64,000 bases of DNA from Ferrimonas sp048263965 (GTDB lineage Bacteria; Pseudomonadota; Gammaproteobacteria; Enterobacterales; Shewanellaceae): contig NZ_JBLXDO010000004.1 of the NCBI RefSeq assembly GCF_048263965.1, positions 124,001 to 188,000 on the forward strand. The letters run 5' to 3'. The translations under genes and the position numbers were made by a program. The notes under the pieces were generated by a model. That model was not told the DNA's origin. It saw only the letters and a list, made by a program, of their open reading frames with translations, and ran no database searches. Shown here piece after piece: positions 26,239 to 34,781 of the stretch (within the stretch, counting starts at the first letter, position 1; the number at the start of each line of letters is the position of its first letter).

Positions 26239-26478
26239 ATGAATGACCACCTGGCGCCCCTCGGTCAGGCCAACCTGACGCTTTCCCTTTACCACACTGA
26301 AAAATTGTTGGAACATCAACGAGAACTACTGGATATTCCCGGAGACAGTGTTATGCCCCTGGCCCCATTTCCTAATCGGTCGATCCCCCCGAGGCCTTGC
26401 CGCGCAGAGGCCCTGACCCATGTTGGGCAGGATCAGTGGCTGACACGAAACGACGTCGAGTTCGAGGTATCCCCATGA
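26239..26478 (+). CDS. Possible small ORF translationally coupled to the GH9 gene
   Basis: A 79-codon frame whose TGA overlaps the GH9 start as ATGA. It has a helical segment (LYHTEKLLEHQRELL) and no recognised domain. A start at 26353 with GGAGA upstream would give a 41-residue peptide instead. Upstream is a hairpin-forming segment (about 26200-26232, CCGAC/GTCGG inside GACA/TGTC). It could equally be leader RNA. Confidence 0.25.
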   Translation: MNDHLAPLGQANLTLSLYHTEKLLEHQRELLDIPGDSVMPLAPFPNRSIPPRPCRAEALTHVGQDQWLTRNDVEFEVSP

Positions 26479-28076
26479 CCCGCTGGATGCTGCTGCTGGT
26501 GAGCCTGCCACTGAACGCCCAGATACTCTTCAATCAGAGCGGCTACCTCAGTGGTGACCACCTGGTGGCCAAAGGCGCCCCGGACAGCTCGGTGGTTCTG
26601 CTCGACCAGCAGGAGCGCCCGGCCGCCACCCTGGTGGCCGGGGCCGATGGCTGGCTCAAGCCCGAGCGCCCCATCTCTCCCGGCTGGTATAGGCTCGAAG
26701 GCAGCGAAGGGGAGCTGTTTCCCATAGGCCCCGCCGGTCAAGAGCAGACTCTGGAGCTCCTGGTCCGCGCCTACCTGTATCAACACGCAGGCCGCGCCTT
26801 GCTCGACGGCGCCACGGGCTACCGCCGCCCCGCCGGTCACGGCAATGACGCCATTCTCGCCCGGGGAGACACCTTCCATCGGGAGGGGCAGTATGTGGAG
26901 GTTCGGGGTGGCTGGTACGATGCCGGCGACTACGGCAAGTACCTGGCCACGACCACCATTACCGCCGCCCGGTTGCTGGAAGCAGCAAAGCAACTGGCCC
27001 CGTCTCGGCCCGAGCTGGCCGAAGCGATACTGGAGGAAGCCCTGATCGGCCTGGACTGGCTGCCGAAGATGCAGCGTCCAGATGGCGCCTTCTATCGCAA
27101 GGTGGCTGGCGCCCGCTGGCCCGAGATGGTGCCCCCGCATCTGGATCGTCAACCGCGATACCTGTACGGCATCTCCACCCCGGACAGCGCCAAGGCGGTC
27201 GCCGTTCTGGCCATGGCGGCCCGCCAACTCTCCGACCGGGATCCCCAACGTGCCAAGCGTTACCTGGAGAGCGCCGAAAAGGGTTGGCAATGGCTGCGGT
27301 CCATCCCCCGCCAGCACATCGACTGGCGCACCTCGGACGATGGCGGATCAAACCCCTACATCTTCAACCGCTGGGATCAGCAGCCCTCCCTCAACCACGA
27401 CCGGGATGACAGGTTCTGGGCCGCGGTGGAGCTCTATCTGACCACCGGCGAAAAGATGCTGCTTCCCCATATCCGTGCCAAGCTGCCTGGCAGCCTGATG
27501 CTGTTTGAGTGGAAGGATCCGTCCCTGATGGGCGCCCTGCACCTGCTGGAGGCCGATGTCGACTCCCTGCTCTCCCAGCAGCTCTCCATCCGGTTGCTGG
27601 CCCGCTGCAGACAGTTGGCGGAGCAGGCCAGAGACAACCCCTACCGGGTGGCCAACCTCAGATTCGTCAGGGGATCAAACAAGATGGTGGCAGAACAGGG
27701 GATCATGCTGGCCCAATGCCATGCCCTGGAGCCCAACCGCGGTTTTCTCGACCTGGCCTGGAACCAGTGGCACTACCTGGTCGGACTCAACCCCCTGGGA
27801 CAGAGCTACATCACAGGAATCGGCCACAAACCGGTCAAGCACCTCCACCATATCTGGGCTCGCAGTGCCGGCATTATCCCTGCCGGGATGATGGTGGGGG
27901 GCCCCAACGGCGACAGCCAGGCGGGCATCGCCCCCAAGGGCCTGGGAATGAAGAGCTATGTGGATGATGAGCGCGACTACTCGGTGAACCGGTTTGCCAT
28001 CGACTATAACGCCGCCGCCATTGGGCTGATCAGTCTATTGCTGACCGTGGACGGGAAGACCCCGGCTCCACGATGA
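26475..28076 (+). CDS. Glycoside hydrolase family 9-like protein with altered catalytic acid
   Basis: 533 residues: a cleavable or very short N-terminal signal (MTRWMLLLVSLPLNA), an N-terminal Ig-like domain of cellulases (about 17-90) and a GH9 (alpha/alpha)6 barrel (about 95-525). The catalytic-base motif GGWYDAGDYGKY is intact (Asp149, Asp152). The two C-terminal GH9 signatures are altered. In HLHHIWA the Arg of HxR is Ile460. In YVDDERDYSVNRFAIDYNA every other patterned residue fits but the acid Glu is Arg506. Hydrolysis by the normal mechanism looks doubtful; binding or changed catalysis is possible. GAGGT supports the ATG. In related bacteria GH9 proteins act on cello- or chito-oligosaccharides, but no sugar-utilisation genes lie beside this one. 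Confidence 0.85.
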   Translation: MTRWMLLLVSLPLNAQILFNQSGYLSGDHLVAKGAPDSSVVLLDQQERPAATLVAGADGWLKPERPISPGWYRLEGSEGELFPIGPAGQEQTLELLVRAYLYQHAGRALLDGATGYRRPAGHGNDAILARGDTFHREGQYVEVRGGWYDAGDYGKYLATTTITAARLLEAAKQLAPSRPELAEAILEEALIGLDWLPKMQRPDGAFYRKVAGARWPEMVPPHLDRQPRYLYGISTPDSAKAVAVLAMAARQLSDRDPQRAKRYLESAEKGWQWLRSIPRQHIDWRTSDDGGSNPYIFNRWDQQPSLNHDRDDRFWAAVELYLTTGEKMLLPHIRAKLPGSLMLFEWKDPSLMGALHLLEADVDSLLSQQLSIRLLARCRQLAEQARDNPYRVANLRFVRGSNKMVAEQGIMLAQCHALEPNRGFLDLAWNQWHYLVGLNPLGQSYITGIGHKPVKHLHHIWARSAGIIPAGMMVGGPNGDSQAGIAPKGLGMKSYVDDERDYSVNRFAIDYNAAAIGLISLLLTVDGKTPAPR

Positions 28077-28300
28077 GATTGCCCCTCGCCGCTGCCTTGG
28101 CGTTACGCAGCGTGCCCAAACGGACGCCCCCATTGTCCTTTAGGGAGGCAGCCCGTCCCTAAGCCATTGCGGGACACCGAAGGTGATCCAGTGTGGGGGG
28201 GCGCAGGGACACACGGCGGTAGCAAATCACTGAGCGGTGCGATTCGTGACCGGCTTATCGCAATAGGTCGAGGGGCTAAACTGGATAGGACCCCACTGGC
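28077..28300. other. Intergenic region with a hairpin
   Basis: No coding region is supported. TTAGGGA (28140-28146) pairs with TCCCTAA across a 9-base loop. There is no T-run, so it is a weak terminator at best. The region separates the convergent GH9 gene and the partner-switching operon. Confidence 0.35.
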
Positions 28301-28750
28301 CTATGCCGGTGCCAGCTTGATCATCCTGAAGTAGTTTCTATCGCCTTCACGGCGATAACACTGATCATCCATCACTTCGTTGACTATGCCCAGACCGCGG
28401 CCACTGGTGGTCCAGGTGGAGGGGTCACCCGGGTCCAGCTTCAGCAGTTCGGCACAGGCCACCCTGGCCTGCATCTCCTTCGGCATCGGTGCCCCCTCAT
28501 CCACCAGAGTTATCTCAATGGAGCACTCCGACTGAAGGTATCTCAGCTCCAGTAAGCCTCCCGGCCTATCCCCATAGGCGTGTTCCACGATGTTATTGCC
28601 GACCTCCACCACCGCCAGCTCCACCAGACAGGCGTCTTTCGCCGGCAGGGACGACAACTGATACATCGCCGCCACCGCCTTAGCCATCATACTCACTTCC
28701 GCGTAGCCAGCCTCTCCACTAAGAGTGATGCATTTCGCCATGTCGCTCAC
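28301..28750 (-). CDS. Anti-sigma-factor-type ATP-binding protein (RsbW-like HATPase)
   Basis: 149 residues, one HATPase_c_2 domain. The N-box is ELAVVEVGNNIVEHAYG, the G1 box VDEGAPM, and the G2 box TSGRGLGIVNEV. In partner-switching systems such proteins bind either a sigma or other target, or an unphosphorylated STAS protein, and phosphorylate the latter. The GTG at 28750 is chosen because GAGGGGG lies 9 bases upstream; an ATG at 28741 is also in frame. It is the last gene of the operon, 3 bases after the nucleotidyltransferase. No sigma-factor gene is adjacent, so the target is unknown. Confidence 0.85.
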   Translation of the reverse strand: MSDMAKCITLSGEAGYAEVSMMAKAVAAMYQLSSLPAKDACLVELAVVEVGNNIVEHAYGDRPGGLLELRYLQSECSIEITLVDEGAPMPKEMQARVACAELLKLDPGDPSTWTTSGRGLGIVNEVMDDQCYRREGDRNYFRMIKLAPA

Positions 28751-28753
28751 TCA

Positions 28754-29911
28754 TCAGTTCCCCCTCTTGAACCCCAGCATCTGATGCCGGTCTCGCGTAA
28801 CCGGCTCTGAAGGGGCACGGCTGTCCCGCACCAGCCCCTCAGCACCTATCTCCCCCAGGGTACAGTGCTGTCCCTGATGGTCGATGCAGTGGTGCCTGTA
28901 GATCATTCTGTCTGTCACCGCCGCGATGCCGCTGACGTGGGTGTAATCGTCCAGGCAGGAGTTACTGACCACCGCCCCCCTCTCGATCACACAGTTGTGA
29001 CCAATCACCAGTGGCCCCCGGAGCTTGGCACCGGTCTCAATTCGACAGCCGTTGCCAATCACCACCGGCCCCTCGATGTCCAGCATCTCGAGGTCAATCA
29101 CGCAGTTGATCCCCACAAAGATCCCCGGCGCCATCTCCCGGCCAGGAATGGGGTAGCCGCTCACCTCACCATTGAGGATGCTGCAGGTTACCTCCCAAAT
29201 ATCACTTAAGCGGCCCACATCCACCCACTGAAACTCCATGGCGATGGCGTAGAAGGGGATGCCCTGACGCACCAGCTCCGGAAACAGCTGCGATCCGATG
29301 TCGTACTCTCCGGTGGGGGGGATGTAGTTGAAGATCTCCGGCTCGAAGATGTAGATGCCGGTATTCACCATGTCACTGACTGCAGTGCCCAGGGGGGGCT
29401 TCTCCTGGAACGCCAGCACCCTGCCCTGCTCATCGGTTTCCACCACACCATACCGGTTGAGACTTTCCTCCGGCATCCGCTTGGTGATGATGGTCGCCAG
29501 CCCGCCCTTGCTCTTGTGCCAGGCCACCGCCTCGGTCAGGTCCAGATCGATCCAGGCATCACCGCAAACCACCACGAAGGTATTGTTAAAAAAGCCGGAA
29601 GTCTGCTGCACCTGACGCATGCCACCGGCACTGCCCAGGGCCTTACCCACCAGGGTATCTCCCTCCTTGATCCCCTCATAGGAGTAGCACAGGTCCACCC
29701 CGTACTGGTTGCCATCACGGAAGTAATCCTCGATGACCGGCGCCAGGTGACAGGTATTCACCACGATCTCATCGATACCGTGGCGCTTGAAGTGATAGAC
29801 GATCGATTCCATCACCGGCCGACGGAGTATCGGAATCATCGGCTTGGGTATCTTTTCGGTAATGGGACGCACCCGGGTTCCTTTTCCCGCGCCCAGAATC
29901 ATTCCTCGCAC
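28754..29911 (-). CDS. Sugar-phosphate nucleotidyltransferase (mannose-1-phosphate guanylyltransferase-like)
   Basis: 385 residues. N-terminal NTP-transferase fold: MILGAGKGTRVRPIT with KPMIPI (nucleotide loop), metal-binding Asp in VVCGDAWID, and NTGIYIFEPEI. The C-terminal part (about 260-350) has hexapeptide-like left-handed helix repeats (GPVVIGNGCRIETGAKLRG). It would make an NDP-sugar from a sugar 1-phosphate and NTP; the exact sugar is unknown. The start is GTG at 29911, with AGGAGA 6 bases upstream. It lies between a STAS gene and an RsbW-like gene with 3-10-base gaps, a surprising place for a biosynthetic enzyme. Confidence 0.88.
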   Translation of the reverse strand: MRGMILGAGKGTRVRPITEKIPKPMIPILRRPVMESIVYHFKRHGIDEIVVNTCHLAPVIEDYFRDGNQYGVDLCYSYEGIKEGDTLVGKALGSAGGMRQVQQTSGFFNNTFVVVCGDAWIDLDLTEAVAWHKSKGGLATIITKRMPEESLNRYGVVETDEQGRVLAFQEKPPLGTAVSDMVNTGIYIFEPEIFNYIPPTGEYDIGSQLFPELVRQGIPFYAIAMEFQWVDVGRLSDIWEVTCSILNGEVSGYPIPGREMAPGIFVGINCVIDLEMLDIEGPVVIGNGCRIETGAKLRGPLVIGHNCVIERGAVVSNSCLDDYTHVSGIAAVTDRMIYRHHCIDHQGQHCTLGEIGAEGLVRDSRAPSEPVTRDRHQMLGFKRGN

Positions 29912-29921
29912 TGGTTCTCTC

Positions 29922-30248
29922 CTATGCAGACAGGGCAGAGCCGACGTCGTCATGGCAACGGAAGATGCTGTCCATCCTGGTCAGACGGAACAGCTCCTGA
30001 ACCGCTCGCTGCAGCCCGACGATGCGCAGCTCCCCCCCTTTCATGGCTTTCAGAATCGCCACCACCGCCCCCAGGCCACTGGAATCCATAAAGGTCACTT
30101 CCGACAGATCCAGGACGATACTGTCATGCCCCTGGGCAATGGCCGCCTCCAGCGCCCGGCGAAACCCCGGCGCCACTCTGGCGTCCAGCCGACTCTGTTT
30201 CAAGGTAACAATCAGATGTCCATCTCTTGTCTCAGTACGCATATCCAT
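29922..30248 (-). CDS. STAS-domain anti-sigma-factor antagonist
   Basis: 108 residues, a single STAS domain like SpoIIAA/RsbV. The phospho-acceptor Ser lies in FMDSSGLGAVV. When dephosphorylated it would bind the RsbW-like protein encoded two genes downstream; when phosphorylated it would release it. It starts 3 bases after the phosphatase gene stop. ATG at 30248 or 30242 is possible. Confidence 0.92.
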   Translation of the reverse strand: MDMRTETRDGHLIVTLKQSRLDARVAPGFRRALEAAIAQGHDSIVLDLSEVTFMDSSGLGAVVAILKAMKGGELRIVGLQRAVQELFRLTRMDSIFRCHDDVGSALSA

Positions 30249-30251
30249 AGC

Positions 30252-31448
30252 TTACTTTCCCTTATTGCCAAGCCACTCTATGGCCAGCACAGATACATCA
30301 TCGTCAAAGTCCGGGCCTTGGTTCCAATACGCCAGACGCTGTGTCAACCGCTGAAGCTGGCTCTCCAGATCCAGCCGCTTACCCTGCTCCAGTGTGCTGA
30401 TCAGGCGCGCCACCCCGAACTCCTGCCGGACGGCATTGAAACACTCACTGGCGCCATCGGAGTATAGGAAGAGCCTGTCTCCCGGCGCCAACTGAACCTG
30501 ATAGGATTCGTAGTCGAGCTCGGGCAACATGCCAACAGGAAAGCCGTTCCTGTGGTGCTCAACGATCTCCCCGCCCCTCTGATGCAGGGGCCCAGGGTGC
30601 CCCGCCTGACACAGTGACAACCGGCCGCTCTCCGTATTCAGTACGCCGCTGACCATGGTGAAATACTGCTCATCATCAGACTGGAACCTGTCATTCAGCT
30701 TGGCCACCACCTCGGCAGGATCCGCCACGTAGTAGAAGGGGGCCGAGTCAAGGGGCGGTTTCATCAGGCTTCGCCCCTGGTGGGACGGGGTCAACACATG
30801 CTTGAGGGTGAATGAGAGCAGGGCGGCGGGCAGGCCATGACCCGACACGTCCAGCAGATAGAAAGCGATATGGCACTCATCCAGCTCGAGGTAATCGAAC
30901 ATATCGCCCCCCAGAAACGCCGAGCTGACCGCATGCCAGGCAAACTTGACCCCGGGTAGGCCCTTGATGGTGGGCAGCAACCTGGCGTGCATCTCGGCCG
31001 CCTGCATCACGTCGTTTTCAATGCTGGCGTAGGCCTTCTCCAGCTTCTCCTGTTTGCGCTGAAGCTGATTGTGCAGCTCGATGATCCGCTCCCCCGCTCG
31101 AATCCGTGCATTGAGTTCGGCCCTGGGGGCCTGCTTGGCGATAAAGTCATCCGCCCCCACCTCCAGCCCGGAGATGATTCGCTCTTCGTCGTCGTTGGAG
31201 GAGAACATGATGAAGTAGATGAAACGATCGACCGCCTGCCACTGCTTGAGCTGTTGACACAGCTCAAAGCCATCCATCACCGGCATCGCCCAATCGGACA
31301 CGACCAGTTGAATGTCGGTTTCCTGCTTGAGGATCGCCAACCCCTCAGCACCATCGGCAGCCTGCCTGACCTGATAACCAAAACGCTTCAGTGTTGCGAC
31401 CAAGACCAGGCGCACATCCGTGGCATCTTCCACAACCAGTAACTTCAT
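30252..31448 (-). CDS. Response regulator with PP2C/SpoIIE-type phosphatase output
   Basis: 398 residues. Receiver domain about 1-120 (phospho-Asp in VVSDWAMPVMDGFEL, acidic DA pair in VVEDATD), a coiled-coil linker (about 125-165), and a PPM phosphatase domain (about 185-395) with metal motifs GGDMFDYLEL, LLDVSGHGLPAALLS, LYSDGASE and DDDVSVLAIE. It should dephosphorylate the STAS protein when its receiver is activated, like RsbU or HsbR. The start at 31448 is chosen because the receiver begins there (MKLLVVED). The partner histidine kinase is not in the window. First gene of the four-gene operon. Confidence 0.92.
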   Translation of the reverse strand: MKLLVVEDATDVRLVLVATLKRFGYQVRQAADGAEGLAILKQETDIQLVVSDWAMPVMDGFELCQQLKQWQAVDRFIYFIMFSSNDDEERIISGLEVGADDFIAKQAPRAELNARIRAGERIIELHNQLQRKQEKLEKAYASIENDVMQAAEMHARLLPTIKGLPGVKFAWHAVSSAFLGGDMFDYLELDECHIAFYLLDVSGHGLPAALLSFTLKHVLTPSHQGRSLMKPPLDSAPFYYVADPAEVVAKLNDRFQSDDEQYFTMVSGVLNTESGRLSLCQAGHPGPLHQRGGEIVEHHRNGFPVGMLPELDYESYQVQLAPGDRLFLYSDGASECFNAVRQEFGVARLISTLEQGKRLDLESQLQRLTQRLAYWNQGPDFDDDVSVLAIEWLGNKGK

Positions 31449-31834
31449 TAGGACCCAATTCCCTGTTGGCACTCTCCACTGTGCTCTAGTAACGCTAGTA
31501 GACAACAAGGGGTCCAGCAATCTGAACTGCACTTATCTTTGCCTGAAAGAACAGGGAGTCACACAGGCTCTCTGGGTAAGTCTGACCGAGATTGAACCGG
31601 CACAATCTGCTTATCGGTCTCATTCCTCTCAGTTTGCCGCCGTCCCGGCAATCACCCTTTGTCTGCGATCAGCCCAGGACAAGGATTAACCGGGCTCCCC
31701 GCTGACACAGTCAAAAACTCCGGCCAGAGCGCGAACCAGAAACTGGGTTGAAGTTTTTATCCGCCCCATTGGTTAAATCCAGTTTTCTGTCCTAGCGTTA
31801 TTGAACTGACAGGTTTTCTGCCCAGGGAGGGGTT
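31449..31834. other. 386-base divergent intergenic region
   Basis: No coding region is supported. It should carry divergent promoters for the partner-switching operon (minus) and the glycosyltransferase gene (plus). A TTGAAG...CCCCATTG pair with a 10-base spacer near 31745-31772 resembles a sigma-32 site but is one base too tightly spaced. Confidence 0.35.
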
Positions 31835-33085
31835 ATGAATCAAACCTTAACGGAACTGATTGCCGAACAAGGGGAGCTTTCTCATCTTTTGAACCCGGCC
31901 AACCGTCAACATCAGTCCAGACTGACCTCCATGGCAAACCATCTGCTGGAACAGGGGCTGGACCTGTATCAGCTCAAGCAGCTGGAACAGGAGCTGATCC
32001 TGCACCAGGCACTGGCCGCCAAGATGGCGGTCAAGCTGGCCATATCCAAGCTCTACCTGAGAGAGTGCAGACCCGACACAGTGATCAGTGTGGTGTTTGC
32101 CATGTACAAGGAACACAACAGGATGCTCAGCCCCCAGGAGCACCCCCATGGTGAAGCCTTCATCCAGAGAAAGTTCGAGCAACTGCAGTGGTTATGCCAG
32201 GACAACCCCAACCTTCGCTGGCGCCTGATACTGGTGGACGATGGCTGCCCGGAGAACAGCGGAGGCCGTGCCCTCGATCAACTCGATGCCCTGCCAGGAT
32301 TCCCTCCCATCGAAGTGGTGTTTCTGGAGGAGGCGATCAGGGAGAGGCGCGGGCCTGCCGCCAGCCTCAGCAGCACCGGCGACAGTCAGAAGGGCGGCTC
32401 CATCGCCTATGGCCTGTGGCATGCGGCCCAATACCCTCACAAGGGGGACCACTTCGTCGCCTACACCGACGCCGATCTCTCCACCCACCTTGGCCAGTTG
32501 GGGTTGCTGGTGGAAAACCTCCATCGCCATGACAATCTGATCGCCTGTGGCTCAAGACGGGAGCCCACCTCGGTCGTGGTCAAGCAAGGCGTGCGAAATC
32601 ACCGAGGCAAGCTGTTCATCTATCTTTGGAAAAGGATGCTCCCTCAACTGGACAGCATCGTAGATACCCAGTGCGGATTTAAGATGCTCAGGTCCAGCTG
32701 CATCGATGAGCTGACCCGTCAGATGCTGGAGAAACGCTTTGCCTTCGACATCGAGCTGCTGCTGAGGATGTCGCTGACTCAGCCTCAGCGCATCGGCAAG
32801 GTGGCGGTCGGCTGGATCGACAGCGATGCCCTCTCCACCACCACCGAGCTCTCTCCCTACCTGAGCATGCTCAAATCTGTCGTCGCCATCTACCGCCACT
32901 ACCTTCCCGCTCACCCGGTCTCGGATCAGTTTGCCGCCTTGATCGACACGATGAATGAGGACCAGTGGGAGCGGCTGGTTGCGGCTCTGGGACCGATATT
33001 TGATGGGGTGGAGATCAGCCGCCTGTGCAGCACCGAACTGATGAGTGCGGTGCAGCTGGCCCAGAAAGCCGGCACCGCCGCATAA
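31835..33085 (+). CDS. Family 2 glycosyltransferase (dolichyl-phosphate-sugar synthase-like)
   Basis: 416 residues. An N-terminal helical extension (about 1-85) precedes a GT-A fold: SVVFAMYKE, LILVDDGCPENSG, a basic lid (IRERRGPAAS), GGSIAYGLWHAA, and the metal-binding DxD as YTDADLST. An acceptor-side DTQCGFKML and FDIELLLRMS match the DPM/undecaprenyl-phosphate transferase pattern. There are no transmembrane helices, so it is soluble or peripheral. GGGAGG supports the start. It is transcribed away from the operon holding a nucleotidyltransferase, which could supply its donor (inference). Confidence 0.85.
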   Translation: MNQTLTELIAEQGELSHLLNPANRQHQSRLTSMANHLLEQGLDLYQLKQLEQELILHQALAAKMAVKLAISKLYLRECRPDTVISVVFAMYKEHNRMLSPQEHPHGEAFIQRKFEQLQWLCQDNPNLRWRLILVDDGCPENSGGRALDQLDALPGFPPIEVVFLEEAIRERRGPAASLSSTGDSQKGGSIAYGLWHAAQYPHKGDHFVAYTDADLSTHLGQLGLLVENLHRHDNLIACGSRREPTSVVVKQGVRNHRGKLFIYLWKRMLPQLDSIVDTQCGFKMLRSSCIDELTRQMLEKRFAFDIELLLRMSLTQPQRIGKVAVGWIDSDALSTTTELSPYLSMLKSVVAIYRHYLPAHPVSDQFAALIDTMNEDQWERLVAALGPIFDGVEISRLCSTELMSAVQLAQKAGTAA

Positions 33086-33116
33086 AAAAACAGGGCGCCT
33101 CTTGGGCGCCCTGAAT
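33084..33116. terminator. Bidirectional terminator between the glycosyltransferase gene and brnQ
   Basis: AAAAAAACAGGGCGCC, loop TCTTG, GGCGCCCTG. The A-run gives a T-run on the minus strand, so it is strongest for brnQ. Confidence 0.85.
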
Positions 33117-33130
33117 CTTTATTCTGGCGT

Positions 33131-34435
33131 TCAGTGTGCCAGCTGCGGCTGAGGACGGCGCAACAGGCAACCGATGACGCTGGCCAGCACAGTGGGCAGC
33201 AGCCAGGCCATACCCTGATCGTACAGAGGAACGGCGGAGATGAAGTCGGTGCTCAGGCCTGCGGCCTTCATGCCGTCAAACACACCAAACAGACCGGATA
33301 CGGACACCATCAGCAGCAGACCTGCGCGCTCGTTCTGCATCAGGCTACGAATGAAGCAGAAGGCAATCAGCGCCATGGCCACGGGGTACACCGCCATCAG
33401 CACAGGAATGCTCACCTGAATCAGCTGGCTCAGGCCCACGTTCGCCACCACGGCACAGAACACCGCGTTGGCCACCACGAAACCACGGTAACCCACCTTG
33501 GGCATCAGCTCGGCGAAGTAATCGGAGCAGGCAGAGATCAGGCCAATCACTGTGGTCAGACAGGCCAGGGTCACCACCGCACCCAGCATCACCACACCGG
33601 CATTGCCAAACACCTGGTACACAAAGGTGGTCAGGATGGCTCCGCCTGTGTCAGCACCGGCACCCAGCACAGAGCTGGTGGCACCCAGATAGAACAGGGG
33701 CACATAGACAAAGGCCAGGCCGGCAGCGGCGATCATGGCGGCAATCCCCAGGTAACGGGCCTGACGGCCACTGTCGGTGATCCCCTTCTTACGCAGCAGA
33801 TCCACGATCAGCATGCCAAACACCAGAGAGGCCAGGGCGTCCATAGTGCCATACCCCTCGAGGAAACCCTTGGTGAAGGCGCCACTGGTGTACGCTCCCT
33901 GGGCCTGACCAATGGGATCCTGGGGGAAGGCAAAGGCGGCAACCGCCAGCACAGCAAACAGCAGAATCAGGGCAGGCGTCAGCACCTTGCCCACGCTGTC
34001 CACCAGGTTACCGGGGAACAGCGCCAGCAACATGGCGATACCGAAGAAGATCACCGAGTAGAGCGCCTGGGTGGTAGCACCGGGCTCGGTCAGAAAGGGC
34101 ACAGCCCCCATCTCGTAAGCCACCAGACCGGCTCGGGGTGCCGCGAATGCGGGGCCGATGATGATGAAGATGGCACAGGCGATCACCACACCCACCCAGG
34201 CGGGCAGTTTCTTGGTGATCACCGGAATGCTGCCACCGGCCTTGGCTACGGCCACCAGGCCCAGCAGCGGCAGACCCACGGCGGTGCACAGGAAGCCAAT
34301 CATGGCCGGGAAGTAGTTGTCTCCGGCCAGGAAGCCCGCCATGGGGGGAAAGATCATGTTACCGGCGCCCAAAAAGAACGCGAAGGTCATAAAGCCGACA
34401 CTCAAGGTGTCCATCAAGGTTAAACGCTTTTCCAA
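33131..34435 (-). CDS. brnQ: Branched-chain amino acid transporter BrnQ (LIVCS family)
   Basis: About 434 residues, 12 transmembrane segments. It takes up Leu, Ile and Val with Na+ or H+. Family motifs: GFMTFAFFLGAGNMIFPP near the start, GPAFAAPRAGLVAYEMG, and a conserved YGTMDALASLVFG. The start is uncertain. A TTG at 34435 has AAGAGG at good spacing and gives the expected short cytoplasmic leader. ATG at 34414 has a poor site but is also possible, and the frame stays open to 34480. Confidence 0.93.
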   Translation of the reverse strand: MEKRLTLMDTLSVGFMTFAFFLGAGNMIFPPMAGFLAGDNYFPAMIGFLCTAVGLPLLGLVAVAKAGGSIPVITKKLPAWVGVVIACAIFIIIGPAFAAPRAGLVAYEMGAVPFLTEPGATTQALYSVIFFGIAMLLALFPGNLVDSVGKVLTPALILLFAVLAVAAFAFPQDPIGQAQGAYTSGAFTKGFLEGYGTMDALASLVFGMLIVDLLRKKGITDSGRQARYLGIAAMIAAAGLAFVYVPLFYLGATSSVLGAGADTGGAILTTFVYQVFGNAGVVMLGAVVTLACLTTVIGLISACSDYFAELMPKVGYRGFVVANAVFCAVVANVGLSQLIQVSIPVLMAVYPVAMALIAFCFIRSLMQNERAGLLLMVSVSGLFGVFDGMKAAGLSTDFISAVPLYDQGMAWLLPTVLASVIGCLLRRPQPQLAH

Positions 34436-34781
34436 ACTTGCCTCTTCTTCATTTAAAACCCTGTTGCCAAGGCCACCCATGTAAACTTTGGGTTACACTC
34501 AATTTGCTGTTTTTCCCTCTTATTCTGAGGGTTTTCTAACCAATCGTTTGGTAAAAGCGAATGTCCGTGGTTAGTTTCTCGTCCTTTTTCGTTAAGGGCG
34601 ATCCAATGGACCATCAAATCGCAGCGACAGTTAATACCGCAATCGCGTACAATACACAATGCCCTCACCACAAAATGAAACCAAGTCAGACCATTTCATT
34701 AACATTTCGGTTTTATTAGAGACACAGGCTTTTGATATCGAATCTGGTAAAATCCCCGCCTTGTACATTTGGAATGTGTCC
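34436..34781. other. 346-base divergent intergenic region
   Basis: Promoter region for brnQ (minus) and trmN6 (plus). It holds a short inverted repeat ACCAA-TCGT-TTGGT (34539-34552) and AT-rich tracts. The trmN6 frame is open upstream to 34659 but that part has no family similarity. Confidence 0.4.

Noticed and set aside
26190..26240. Possible cyclic-di-GMP (GEMM) riboswitch before the GH9 gene
   Set aside because: The segment has a hairpin and a GGGCAA-like piece but lacks the second conserved GEMM half and the tetraloop receptor pattern.
31420..31689. 89-codon plus-strand frame between the phosphatase and glycosyltransferase genes
   Set aside because: It overlaps the phosphatase start, has no ribosome-binding site and no recognisable composition.
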